From: Sphagnum compactum
Lineage: Eukaryota > Bryophyta > Sphagnopsida > Sphagnales
Reading direction: 5' to 3'
Assembly: GCA_965153455.1 (NCBI GenBank)
Contig: OZ234500.1
Location: forward strand, 10,788,001 to 10,852,000
DNA length: 64,000 nt
Shown: one piece after another, positions 47,814 through 59,200 of the stretch
Numbering within the stretch: the first letter of the stretch is position 1
Layout of the letters: each line of letters starts with the position of its first letter
The notes under the pieces: model-generated
Database searches by the model: none
Told to the model about the DNA's origin: nothing
What the model saw: the letters and a program-made list of their open reading frames with translations, nothing else
Made by a program: the position numbers and the translations under genes

Positions 47814-49444
47814 CTAGTTTGTCATTTCCAAGAGTATAGGACCTACTCCCTTGTTGTAGTCTATTATATGGTAATAACCACAAATGACACCGCCTCCTGT
47901 TTCATATTGGTTGTCCCATCCATTTGTCAACCATTCCGCAAGCACATGTACACATTTGGTAACCAACATAATCCAACATAATTTGATCATCAAAATCATT
48001 TGAAGGAACTACAATATTTTCTCCCACTTGCACATCATCAACTGTCTGGTACTCCCCACTTGTGCCAAACTCAATCTTTTCATCCTGATTTTGGTGCAGG
48101 ATTGCACCCCAACACGTAGTCGATCATTTGGCACCAATCTTGACAATGTCCAACTCGGCACATGAGTAGCTCGTTCACATTCATTGTCTGAATTCTTATC
48201 TGCACAACTCATACAAGCACATGATACTCGCCTAAATTGAATCAAAATTGGATCTCTTGCTGACATTAATTTCACCTGATGCATGCTTCTGCTGCCCTTG
48301 ATTTTTGTTACAACTATGATGGCAAGACTGGTTGATGTCACCAATTTCAAGTTCCCAAAAAACCTTTTTCATAGTTCTTCTAGCATTGATATGTGAAGCA
48401 TGATGTTTCTCTGCCTGTGCCTTCAAGTATGACACCACCTCATGAGCATTCTGAAGTTTTAATCCACCTGTTCCTTGTGGATTTCTTGCTTGATAATGCT
48501 CCTGCATCATCCACTTCCCCCTTCCTATGGCCTGAAGCAAACTAATCCCAAGTCAATTAGCAACCTAAAGGTAGCACTACATAGGAAGTCAGAGATGGGT
48601 ATTGAGCCACAAAGAACCATGCTCTTGATGATTTAAATTGACTGGAACATCCATCTGACCAAACAATATGTCGAAGTGGGAAGTAGCCCAATTGTTTCAT
48701 ATGTTCCCAAAGAAGCATAAAACAATGTTGAACATATAGGGTATCATGTTCCTTATCATCTGAAATGAAATAATGGACTTCTTTGACGAGCCTAGACATT
48801 TGCACACAAGGATTATATGCTGGATTATACTATAGGTAATCACAACCATAATGCTTACCTATGTGTTATGCCAATGCATATTCTGGATCTCATTTTGGAC
48901 CTTCATTGTGTAGTTCTCATTGAAAATCCACACAAGTCAAAATAGAATCTGTTGGCAACTAGTCAAGCTGCTGTTTGAATTGAACGTCTTGCCAACATGC
49001 CAAATAATTGCGCAAAACAAAGGCATTCAAACGAGGTTGCAAGTACCTTAGGTAGTCCATAAAACAAGTCTCATTGTACCACACAGTAGGAACATTTCTG
49101 TCCTTGCCCTCTTCAGTTTGTCCGACTACTTCAGAACCTATACTCTTCCATTTTATCATATGTTCAAAAAGTAACTATTGAGAACATATCTTCAGATTCT
49201 GAATGCCACAATTAGGGAACTCTCCCAGTAAGCATTCCTTTTTGTGCCAACTGGAATCTTGGGGATTTGCACACAATATGGAGCTCCACATATCAATAAT
49301 ACCGCCAAACACTTGAACGTTAGCAGAATACATACAAGCAGATGTGCTTTCAGCATCTACCACACATACCTCTTGGCATTTGCATAAGCAGATAGCATGT
49401 ATGCCCCTTGAATCACTATGCATATCATTGAATCCAGTCACCAA
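47814..49444 (-). pseudogene. Transposase-like pseudogene (SDGC..QFK / GH.KGE family)
   Basis: On the minus strand, fragments in order are WHKKECLLGEFPNCGI (49444-49175), KWKSIGSEVVGQTEEGKDRN and NYLACWQDVQFKQQL (49159-48959), HYFISDDKEHDTLYVQHC then HIVWSDGCSSQFKSSRAWFF (48805-48557), GHRKGEVDDAGA (just after), and CMSCADKNSDNECE (48350-48009). A possible C-terminal piece is at 47999-47814. The pair SDGC..QFK plus GH(G/R)KGE.D.AGA marks a widespread group of uncharacterised eukaryotic proteins that look transposon-derived; this family knowledge is from memory. Frameshifts and stops between the pieces show it is dead. Confidence 0.55.
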
Positions 49445-49449
49445 AAGTT

Positions 49450-50135
49450 TCAGCTCCGTGTGAAAACGGCAACAACATGTATTCCATTCTGTGAGCCTGA
49501 AAACAAACCATGGTTTTAGACCATGAAACCTTGTGAATTGTATTGGTGCATTTGGGCGTCAATGCTTGAAAGCTGTGAAAAATTCCAGCTGCACAAATCA
49601 AATTCAGTCAAGCACATCATATTACTGTGTACACTTGCTTAAGGAGAGGACACAGATTTAGAAAACATCAAATTTAGGAAAGGTTGGAGTTCTGCCAACA
49701 AATTGGGAAATAAATGTACAGTGGTTTTTTTATAGCTAATTGCCAGAGCCTTAGTCAAAAAATCCATGAGCATTATTGCTGGCCCTGCCCTAAAAAAATT
49801 TAAGCACTCAAGAGTCCATGCATTTAGAAGCCCTGAAAAGTTTCATCATTGAATTTTGGAAGGAATTAACAAATTGCATTTGAAAAAGCCCATTCATGAC
49901 TCATGAAAATACTAATGGAAGTCAAGTCTAGGAAATAAATTGCAATTGAAGAAAGCATATATGGACTCAAAAGACTGACAGAGAAAGCTGTCAGATGATT
50001 TGAGTTCCAGTATTTCTGCGACACATTTCAAATTCCATCTGAGATACATTGAAAAGGCTAATTTAATCTTAAGAAAAAACAAACTGCAATTGTTGATTCA
50101 TTGAAGATTCACTCAATCTGCCCAGGATGTAGTTC
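49450..50135. other. Intergenic DNA between two pseudogenes
   Basis: No counterpart of exons 1, 2 or the first part of exon 3 of the HOTHEAD-like gene was found here, so the neighbouring pseudogene is truth-limited to its 3' part. Confidence 0.45.
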
Positions 50136-52096
50136 CAAATCTTTCAGAGCACCGCGAAAGCCGGATTACTGGAAGCGGGTGTGGTACCTGACAACGGAGG
50201 CACGTTCCAGCATTTGATCGGTACCAAAGTTGGCGGCTCCATCTTCGACCACACTGCCCGTCGTCACACTGCCGCTGATCCTCTACAATACTCAAATCCT
50301 GATTGCACCACTATTCTTCTGTGGGCTAACACCCAACGGGTGCTCTTCGATCTAAGTAATGTGCTCTCAATTCTGCGTAGGATCAGACATGCAGGTCCAC
50401 ATTTGTGACATTATCTTAACGTGAAATTGCAATTTTTGTGTACTATATGCCACAACAAACGCCACATATTGTTCCTTGCAATGCATGAAACCACATAGTT
50501 TATCTCATAAAATTGTCATGAGCCACAGTTTTTTGTGTGATAAAAGCCACTTTCCTCTTGTTGTGTTTCCTTCGGAGATGCACTAGGGACTAGTGTTCTG
50601 AATGCCACGGATCTATCACCATTGCTCATGTTGAGCATTAGGCAGATCTAAACCCTAGAAAAATTGCTAGCTACTGATGTATGCCGCCGAGATCTGCTGT
50701 AAGAGATGGAGAGAAGCCACAAGCAGTAGGAGTGGTGTACACGGATCTGAACGGCGTCGAGCACAAAGCGTTGCTGAGCGGGGAGACTAGTGGCGGGAGT
50801 GAGGTGATTCTGTCAGCTGGTGCGTTGGGAAGTCCACAGCTGCTACTGCTGAGTGGCATACGACTTCCTGATCAACTATCCGCATTTAATATCCCGGTGG
50901 TTCTGACCAGACGGAAGTAGGCAAGAACATAGCAGACAATCCTTCCAATGTCGTGTGGGTGATGACGACTAAACCCGTGGAGTTTCCATTGATCCAAGTT
51001 GTGGGCATCACTGATGTGGGCACTTACGAAGTCTCTAGCGGCGAAATGCAAGAGCTCGTACTCCAGAGGTCAGCTGGACGTTCTGCACGTCCCAGCAGCA
51101 GCAGCTCGCGGATCACTCGCGGATCACTGATCTGCATCCGGGCACCGCCGAGAATAGAATCGCGAGTACCCATCAGCAGGAACAGCATGAGCAGCTGAAC
51201 GGTGCACAACAGTGGTTAGACAGAATCTACGATGCGGTATTCAGTGCGCCTGCAGACTATGTCCTGGCAGCCGCACAAGGAGGAATTCTGATGCAGAAAG
51301 TGCAAGGACCTTACTCGTGCGGGAAGCTGAGATAACTCACAAGGAATGTAGGCGACAATCCTTCGGTGCGATTCAACTACTATGAAAGACAAGAAGATCT
51401 AGACGCGTGCACTGCAGGCATGCGAATCATAATGAAAGCCATGGATTCGCACACTTGGTGTACAACAACAACAACAAGAACAACTCGATGCCGGAGCAAC
51501 TGCGAGCCGTGAAGATGGCCATCGCACATATCCGCAACGCTTTTACGACGACGTCGCCGCCGACACTGCTTCCGTCAACCAATGGTGCAAGGAGACTGTG
51601 CAAACCATCTGGCATATTACCATGGCGGCGCGCTGGTGAACAAAGTGGTGGACTCGCGGACGTATCGTGTTCTCGGTGTTGATGCTCTTCGTGTCATCGA
51701 TGGCTCTACCTTCAATTTCTCCCTTGGCACTAATCCACAAGCTACGTGTATGATGCTCGGCAGGTACGTACATGAATTCAAGATGAGATGTAATAAGAAA
51801 AGATGAGTGACAAATGCCTCTTCCAAACTAATTTCACAATCGAGTTCTCATGATCTTCTTCTCTGTGTTGTCATGTTGAGAATTATATCACAAGGAGGGA
51901 GTTCCCCCTAAGCTCCAGATTGTGTTAGTTCTGCCATCTGCGCCACAATATCACAACATCTACAACAGTGCGGCTTGTGAATCCTTTCACGATTGGTCCT
52001 CCAAATACATGAGAGCTTGTCATATGGGTGATCATGTGCAGGTACATGAGGGTGCAAATCTTGAGAGAGAGATTGCAGCAGCCAGGAGCTGCATGA
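50136..52096 (+). pseudogene. 5'-truncated HOTHEAD-like GMC oxidoreductase pseudogene (introns retained)
   Basis: It matches the active gene at 56.3-63.4 kb from the middle of exon 3 onward. Pieces: 50136-50355 (AKAGLLEAGVVPDN...WANTQRVLF), about 50703-51763 (exon 4) and 52042-52096 (exon 5, 55 nt as in the active gene, including a stop). Introns separate them, so the copy arose by DNA duplication, not retroposition. Damage: exons 1-2 and half of 3 are missing; the exon 4 acceptor is apparently AA instead of AG. There is a frameshift near 50917, Arg in place of Gly in the SGIGP signature, scrambled sequence at 51060-51200 and an in-frame TAA near 51333. A 2-bp insertion disrupts the catalytic HYHGG near 51615. 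The last donor (GGCAG/GTACGTAC) is intact. Confidence 0.9.
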
Positions 52097-52254
52097 TCGT
52101 GAAACACAAATGTCTGAAATTTTTTTGCAGCAACAGAGAGATTTTCTAATTATTCAGCTTCATCAACAGCTGATTAGTCATGGAGATTGTCTCTTTTTAG
52201 TCTGCAACAACACCTGATTACTCAATCAATGGAGATTCTCTAATTATTTCAGCT

Positions 52255-52770
52255 AATGCAAGTTTCCAGTTTTTGATGATTTTGATTTGCTCTTCCAAAG
52301 CATGAATCTTGATCAGTGGGTGTTGTTGATGATTATTTCATTCTTCACAAGTTTTGCAGGTTTCAACAATTTTGATTTGGTCTTCCAAAACATGAATCTT
52401 CGTCATTAGGTGGTGATGGTTGATTTCAATCTTCACAAGTTTCCAGGTTTTGATTAATTTTGATTTGCTCTTCCAAAGCATGGATCTTGATCATTGGGTG
52501 GTGATGAATGATTTCATTCTTCACAAGTTTCCAGTTTTTTAGGATTTTTTGTCAGTCTTCCAAAACACGAATCTTGATCATTGGGTGGTGATGCATCATT
52601 CTTCACAATTCTTCAGTTTCTAATGATTTTGATTTGCTTTTCCTAAGCATGGATCTTGATCACTGGTGATGCTGATGATTTCATTCTTCACAACTTTCCA
52701 GTTTTTGATGATTTTGATTTGCTCTTTCAAAACATGAACCCCTAATCATTGGGTGATGATTATTCATCTG
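52255..52770. repeat. ~87-bp tandem array, about 6 copies, just downstream of the pseudogene
   Basis: TCTTCCAAA-type starts lie at about 52291, 52381, 52469, 52556, 52638 and 52722. Each unit carries CATGAATCTTGATCATTGGG, GGTGATGATT, TTCATTCTTCACAAGTTTCC and GATTTTGATTTGC. Units differ by 5-10 percent and by small indels. Confidence 0.9.
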
Positions 52771-54837
52771 CGTGAGTACCATGATCAGATGTGAAGAGAT
52801 GGGGTTTAGGGTTTAGTAGTCACCAGTCCCCATCTCTCCATTGCTTCCTAAGTTTCGATTCTTCTGTTTTTGCAAAGCTCCTGTGGACACAGGTTTTTGC
52901 TTCTATCTAGGTTTTCTTGCATCAAGAAAACAGCTCTTTGCATAATGGCACTGTCCTTTATGGCAATAAAGGACAATTAAGTAAAGATCAAAAGATTAAT
53001 TTCAAATTGAGTTAGGAGAAATGATGCAACAATTGTTGTAACCGGGATGACTGATCAAATCTCATTTGATCAAAACTTGCAGAGTAAAGAGAACTGATCA
53101 CTTAATGGGTCTGTCCTTTATGTCAAATTGACACAAAATCATAAGAAATGGTGGAACCAGGTAACAAGGTGAGCTGGCTGCAAAGTGAACTTCATCAGAA
53201 ATGCAGTTTAGAAAGCCTTTTTACTGCTGGCGATATTAAAAACAAAAAAATGCTAAAATGAAGTGATTTTTGAGATCTTAATCACCAGAATTAGAAAAAA
53301 AATTCAGAAAAACTTCGAGATTTTTGCACATGGTTCAAGTAAGTAGCAAAAAATATAGAAGGATGTTTAAACTTTCATATCTTGTTTATAGCCAAATCTG
53401 GCTAAATCTTCCCATGGACGATTGCCACTTTAGTCACATCACAAAATTGACAAAAAAATAACAGTGGTCAGAGTTAACAGTTAGATTTCAATAGCTGTTA
53501 ATAACAAACACACTGGTTCCAAGTTCAAACCAACACTTTACCTGAAATTCTTACACTGATATGAAGCCTCTTCCATCTTCACAGGGCCAAGAAATTGCTG
53601 TAATTAGTGTTATTTTTCTGGAGTTACAATATGTCAGGCAACCACCATGTCTCATCACTTCATTTATAATTCAATGTAATCCACAATGGCATGGTATAGA
53701 AGTAAGAATGTCATCTTGTGCAGCAGATTTTATATGAGTTCTAAAGAACGTCATCTTTTGCAGCAGATTTTATATGAGTTCTAGAAGTATTATGGTGTGC
53801 AAAGAAACACAAGTTTGGTGTTCCTCCTGTACAGCTACTGCATGATGGTGAAATTGTTGGGTTTTTCTATGAAATCGTGAAGCATCACATTGGAGTGCGA
53901 GAAGCATGGTGCAAACAAAATGAGAGGGTTGGTGTCATCTAAAATTTGGTAGTTGTGTCAAATCAAGATCATATGTTTATGACGCAATATCATTTCTTTT
54001 GTGCATGTGAACAAGCCACTCATAACTGTATAATGGCTCTATCCTTTATGGCAAGTTGAAACAAAATCATGAGAAGCTATGAACATGTATAACATGGTTA
54101 TGTAATTTGAGTGCAAGATGAATTTCTGTAAGCTCCACATAACTATGTTAATTGCACATTTAACAATGAGAAATTTCCATTTCTCAACGAAATTCCAATT
54201 TTTTTAAAAGATTAGCTTGAAGTCCATTACAACTGCACCAAATCAGATTTTTAAAATAATGATATTTTACGTGACTAATAGGGTGGTTATTTGGGTGTAA
54301 CTTCCTCTCTTACTTGGGACAGTTTTAGTCAAATGTCAATTAAGGGCTAACTATGACCCCTAAGATAACTAAAAGGTATTTTATGCAACTTGTTTATCAT
54401 AGATTTTTTTCCCTCATTTGGGTTTTCTTTGTCACTGAATAACTAACCAAAAAAACTAATTAACCCCTAAACATCAGGGTAGACTAAATTGGTCTGCTTT
54501 TCAGTGTAATTTTGTCTTTATGTGATGTTTAGGGGTTCAGGCTCACTTTACACTAGGAGTGAAGGCCAAGATTGAACTCAAATTGAGCATTACTATTGGT
54601 GCAATCACTGAAATCAGCCCCAAGGGCTTTACACTAGGAATCAAGGCTGAATTTTTTTATTATTTTAATCTACCTCTTTATGGCCTTGACTTGGCCCCAG
54701 GACAACAAAAGAAAAAGTAAGATACCTATCAACTTGGGAGGCTGATTTTCAACCTTTGGGGCCAATGTTGCTACAATAAAATATTTTTGTTTTGATGAAA
54801 TCCACATTGTCGAATGAGAGTAAACTCTAAATCACAC

Positions 54838-54840
<3 letters not shown>

Positions 54841-54872
<32 letters not shown>
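54841..54872. repeat. (TA)n microsatellite
   Basis: About 15 TA dinucleotides in an uninterrupted run. Confidence 0.95.
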
Positions 54873-54874
<2 letters not shown>

Positions 54875-55225
54875 TTCATTTCTCTTCATTTTCCTTTTTT
54901 CTTGTTGAACTTCTATGCTTGTTTGTGAATGATGGAGGGAGTTTTTAATTTTTAATTGTTTAAACATCTTTGTTGAATAGTTGCTTCCTTTTGTAAAACC
55001 ACTTACTCATTCATAGCTTTATACAAATCTTTTTCTTGTTGCTCCATTTTGTTTCATAATGAAAACAACCATTGAAAATGAAAAGAAGAATGATAAAAAA
55101 AAGAAACAAAAAAAGCATAATGAGAGGTTGAAGCCTTGGTCCTTACATTTAAACCTTAATAAGGATTAATAACTTGAGGTTGAACAATGGGCCAAGAAGT
55201 GCTCAAGGCTATATATAAATTCATT

Positions 55226-55259
55226 GCCCCCCCCCCCTCCCCCCCCCCCCCGCCCCCCA
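55226..55259. repeat. Poly-C tract
   Basis: Runs of C interrupted once by T and once by G. Homopolymers of this length are prone to sequencing error, so the exact length is doubtful. Confidence 0.9.
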
Positions 55260-56139
55260 AACAAATAACATTTTATTAATAGCCTAGGGTGAACCAATGA
55301 GCCAGGAAGTGTTCAATTTTCTCATTATTGGCCCCAAGATTTTTTGGCCTCAACTCCTAATCTAAAGTGGGCTTAAGGTTAAGCATGATACTCAGCGAGC
55401 CAAAAACAATCCTTGAAGTGAAGTAAACATTACAATGGTGCAAAAAGTCCTCATAGTCATGACTCATAAGTATTTGGACCACAACTATTTTCAAGGAATA
55501 AAAATAAAGAATTTTTGACACATGGATGACCTTATCAAGTTCCTGCACAAATTTGGTCATTTAAGACATTAGATTCCTTCAAAAAATATATAAATAAATT
55601 AGCCCTTAAACCTTAATTATACAAATTCCTTGAACAAGTGTACAGTTCTCAAACCCTATTTTTCTTAATATGTTGTACTGTTTAAATGGTACAAGTAATC
55701 AAAATATGTGATTTCCTGGTATCCTTAAAAATGAGCATGTTCAATGTATGTAGGATGTACGAGAAATGATTTGCTTAGGGCAGGTGTATTCATAGTCATA
55801 TTAATGATGTGATTGTGGCTTTGATGTTGATTATCAATGTCACATAACCCCAAAATTATGTCCACAAACAATTTTTGTACCAAGTCCCCTTTGCATTACA
55901 TGAGTTGTTACTCTTAACCAACCATCAGTGGACCAGAGTGAATTGACAAAAACTACAAATCAAAATCAAATTTTACACTTGTATTCAAATACATTTACCT
56001 AGAACTAAAACTTTTTCCCACCATATTTGAATCTACGCCCAAAACTTGGCGCACATATGCTACAACTCTTGCTCATGATTTACATATATTTGAGCCATCA
56101 AAATTACCAAATCATGACATGAAAAAGATGTGAGCAACT

Positions 56140-56147
56140 TATAAATA
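56140..56147 (+). promoter_or_regulatory. Candidate TATA box of the HOTHEAD-like gene
   Basis: TATAAATA lies 143 bp before the ATG at 56283, predicting a start near 56172 and a leader of about 110 nt. No other TATA-like word of this quality lies closer to the ATG. Confidence 0.5.
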
Positions 56148-56178
56148 CAACAACCAATTAATCAATTGGTGGGTGCAA

Positions 56179-56286
56179 ATGGGTAGTCATGTGAATATGG
56201 TGTCTCTTTTCTATCAGCATGCTCTAGTCTAGTTGGCCACCGCGATGAAACACCATGTCATGAAGTTTGGTGAAATTTGGAAATGA
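56179..56286 (+). promoter_or_regulatory. Two upstream ORFs in the leader of the HOTHEAD-like gene
   Basis: uORF 1 runs from ATG 56179 to TAG 56230-56232 (17 codons). uORF 2 runs from ATG 56245, in a good context (CACCGCGATG), to TGA 56284-56286 (13 codons). The TGA of uORF 2 overlaps the ATG at 56283 as ATGA. If both are in the mature transcript, they should reduce or regulate translation from 56283, or favour the internal ATGs at 56370/56376. Confidence 0.45.
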
Positions 56287-59200
56287 AAACTGATGTCATT
56301 GGCACACACAAGTTCAATACCTTAAACTCTTTCACTCTTTCAAGATGTCTAAAGGACAAGCTAAACAAGATGAAGATGCAGAGTGTCCCCAAGATTAAGA
56401 GAGAGGGATTAAGGGACATAACATGGTTGGCACAAAGGAAGCCGGCAATACTCTACTATTACTTGATTTTGGGCATTGTGGTTCTTGCAATACTGGAGGA
56501 TGAAGCACTACAGTTTGCTAGTGCTGATGGAGGCCGGATTTACAGGGGTAAATTATACACATACATCTATCTATATGATCCGTATATGTCTATAGATGCT
56601 GTACTATATGAATTTCAGTTACAGATTTATTGGCCTTGCCTACCAAGGCAAGTATATTGTGTTTGGATTCATTATAGAGTATAGTAGCTTAAAGGATTTT
56701 GGCCCCTAGGTAATAGGTCTATTTTTATATGAGGATTTTTGAAAGATGATATTTTGGCTTGTGTTGATTCGTTGGGTTTAGTAATCCAAATTGTGACTAA
56801 TAGTTATGCCACATGCATATGTTTTAGTTGGATAATTTTGGATTTTTTTTATTAGTCTGGAAATCCACAGTTCAAATGCATGATCAACATGAAGGGAAAG
56901 CTGCAGATTTTACAAGGAGAATTGGAGGCTTCTAGACTTGATTAGAAGTAGAATTGAAGCTACTTGCACCGAGAATTGGAGGCTTCTAGTGGATTTGATC
57001 AAAAGTAAAATTCAAGTTGTTTACGTTGAGAATTGGAGGCTTGTGGATTTATCAGAAGTAAAAATTCAAGCTTTGAGGGTCAGTGGTTTTTTTTGCTCAA
57101 AAATTTGTGAGGTAGGCGGGTTGGCAATCACCCAGATGAGGAATTAGCCAAATTTGGCTACAGGTCAGAGAGGAAACTAGAGAAGCTTATGAAATGTGCT
57201 CTATTTTGGCAACATGCTAGAACCTATTGTCTAAATATTGTGAATTCAATTTTTTCCCCTTATAATGTGATGGCTTTGGGGCATTTTTTTCCCCAAAAAA
57301 GCCTTTGTATCTATGACACTGGCCTTTTTTATTTATTGCCAAAATGCGAATGTTGGCCACAAACAGAAACACTGTTGGTAGCAAGTAACTAGCTACATTG
57401 ACCAGCAATTTCTTTTGTGGCAAAAATTTGCCATTTTGCTATAAAAAAAAGTCCCGATCATGGTCAAGGAAACTTTTTGGAAAAATTCCAAAATAAAATT
57501 GCCACATTTTGAGCAATTTTTAAAAATATATATCTTTCTTCTGAAATCGCTATATTTAGCTAATAGGTTCTAGTGGTTCGCGAGCACGGAATAAAATTCC
57601 TAGATTTTCTACTTCTCTATTTATATTGTAGCCAGATTTGGCTAAATCCTCTTGTGGCTGCTCACCACTTTTGGAGCAACATGAGAAAATTGAAGAAAAA
57701 AACACTGACATTGACTGATTGATTAGCCATCATCTAAAGTATGCTTGGCCGAGCTAATTACACTGACAATTGGAGGATTCTGGACTTGATCAGAAGTAGA
57801 ATTCAAGTTGCCTAGTTAACATGACTAGGGATTTTTCTTTCCCTCAATTTTGTGATGTAGCCACACTGGCAATCATTCACAAGAGGAACAAGCCAAAACT
57901 TCATGGCTACAGAGCAAGTGAGAGCGGAAAGTAGAAAATTTTAAGAATCCTGCTATATTTTTGTGATTTGCTAGAACCTATTGTCTAAATATGGAGATCA
58001 TTTCAGAATTTTTTTTCCCTCTCAGTGTAGAATTATGTAACTTCAATTTCTGGAAGATTTTCTAATATATATTATTGTGTTGTCCATGATTTGCATGTGT
58101 ATGTGGGGATTGCAGATCCAAGGTATCCATTCATGTTTAACGCCACTAATGCAGCGGCCATCACAAGAATACCTGCTTATGACTACATTGTTGTGGGTGG
58201 TGGTACTACCGGTTGTCCCCTTGCTGCCACTCTCTCCCAGAATTTCACTGTCCTACTCTTGGAGCGAGGAGGTGAAGAAACACCACTCCTTAACATCCCT
58301 GGACCCATGTTGAGCTTGCAGTGGTTCAAGTTTGATCTCACGCTTGGATTGCAGCTGGATCCCTTCCTTTAATGCATTCTTCAAACTGAAGTTCCAATGA
58401 ATCCCATTGGCTTGTTGTTTGAAATTTGGTTTTGTTCTTGATCTGGATCCCATCCAGGGTTTTGTTTTCCAATTTTGTGATATCAAAAATTTGGCAAATT
58501 TCTTTTTCCAAAACTTAGCAAAGTTAGTTGAAATTACAGTAGAAAACCAAACAATCCATACTTTCCCAATTTTTTGGCTCAAAAAAATGTTTCAAGAAAC
58601 AAAAAAAGAATGATCCCTTCTTTGTACTGAGGCGTCACTCCGAACATATTCTGGGAACCTGTTTCCTTGGGAATCAGTGTCTGTGTTTTTTTCAATTTTC
58701 TGAGGTTGCACCAAAAGTGGCAATAAGTCACAAGAGGATTTAGACAAATCTGGCTACAAGACAAATAACGAAGGTAAGAAATCTAGTAATCCTATTACAT
58801 GTTGGCCAACCATTAGAAGCTATTAGACAAATACGCCAATTCGAAAAGAAGAAAAATGAAAATCTGCCCAAAAAATCTTGACGATTTCATAACTTTCTTC
58901 CTGAAAATGAGATGATTTTTTTTGAAGATTTTCCAAAAAGTTCACTTGACCATGTTGCTGGGGACGTTTAAGAAAAGCAAAATGACAAATTTTTGTCACA
59001 AAAAAAATCACTGCTTGGGAGATAATATTTTGAAACTTATTAATTATGTAAAGAGGACAAAGAATTATTTGTCCTTGCTTATTTATAAAATTGGTAGTAC
59101 TAGGTGGTGAGCAGTCCTTGAGCGGATAATTTGGGTCGGATTTTCTTGATATTTTTGGCTGTGTGCACCTCTAATCTAGTGCAACTATTATAAGTTGAAA

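Larger units (their letters stand above)
52771..56135. other. Intergenic DNA upstream of the HOTHEAD-like gene
   Basis: No gene recognised. It holds a 40-bp duplication (TCATCTT.TGCAGCAGATTTTATATGAG at 53711 and 53751). Three loose copies of TCTGTCCTTTATGGCAA..GACA(A)AA sit at about 52.95, 53.11 and 54.03 kb. A (TA)n microsatellite and a poly-C tract are listed separately. Confidence 0.45.
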
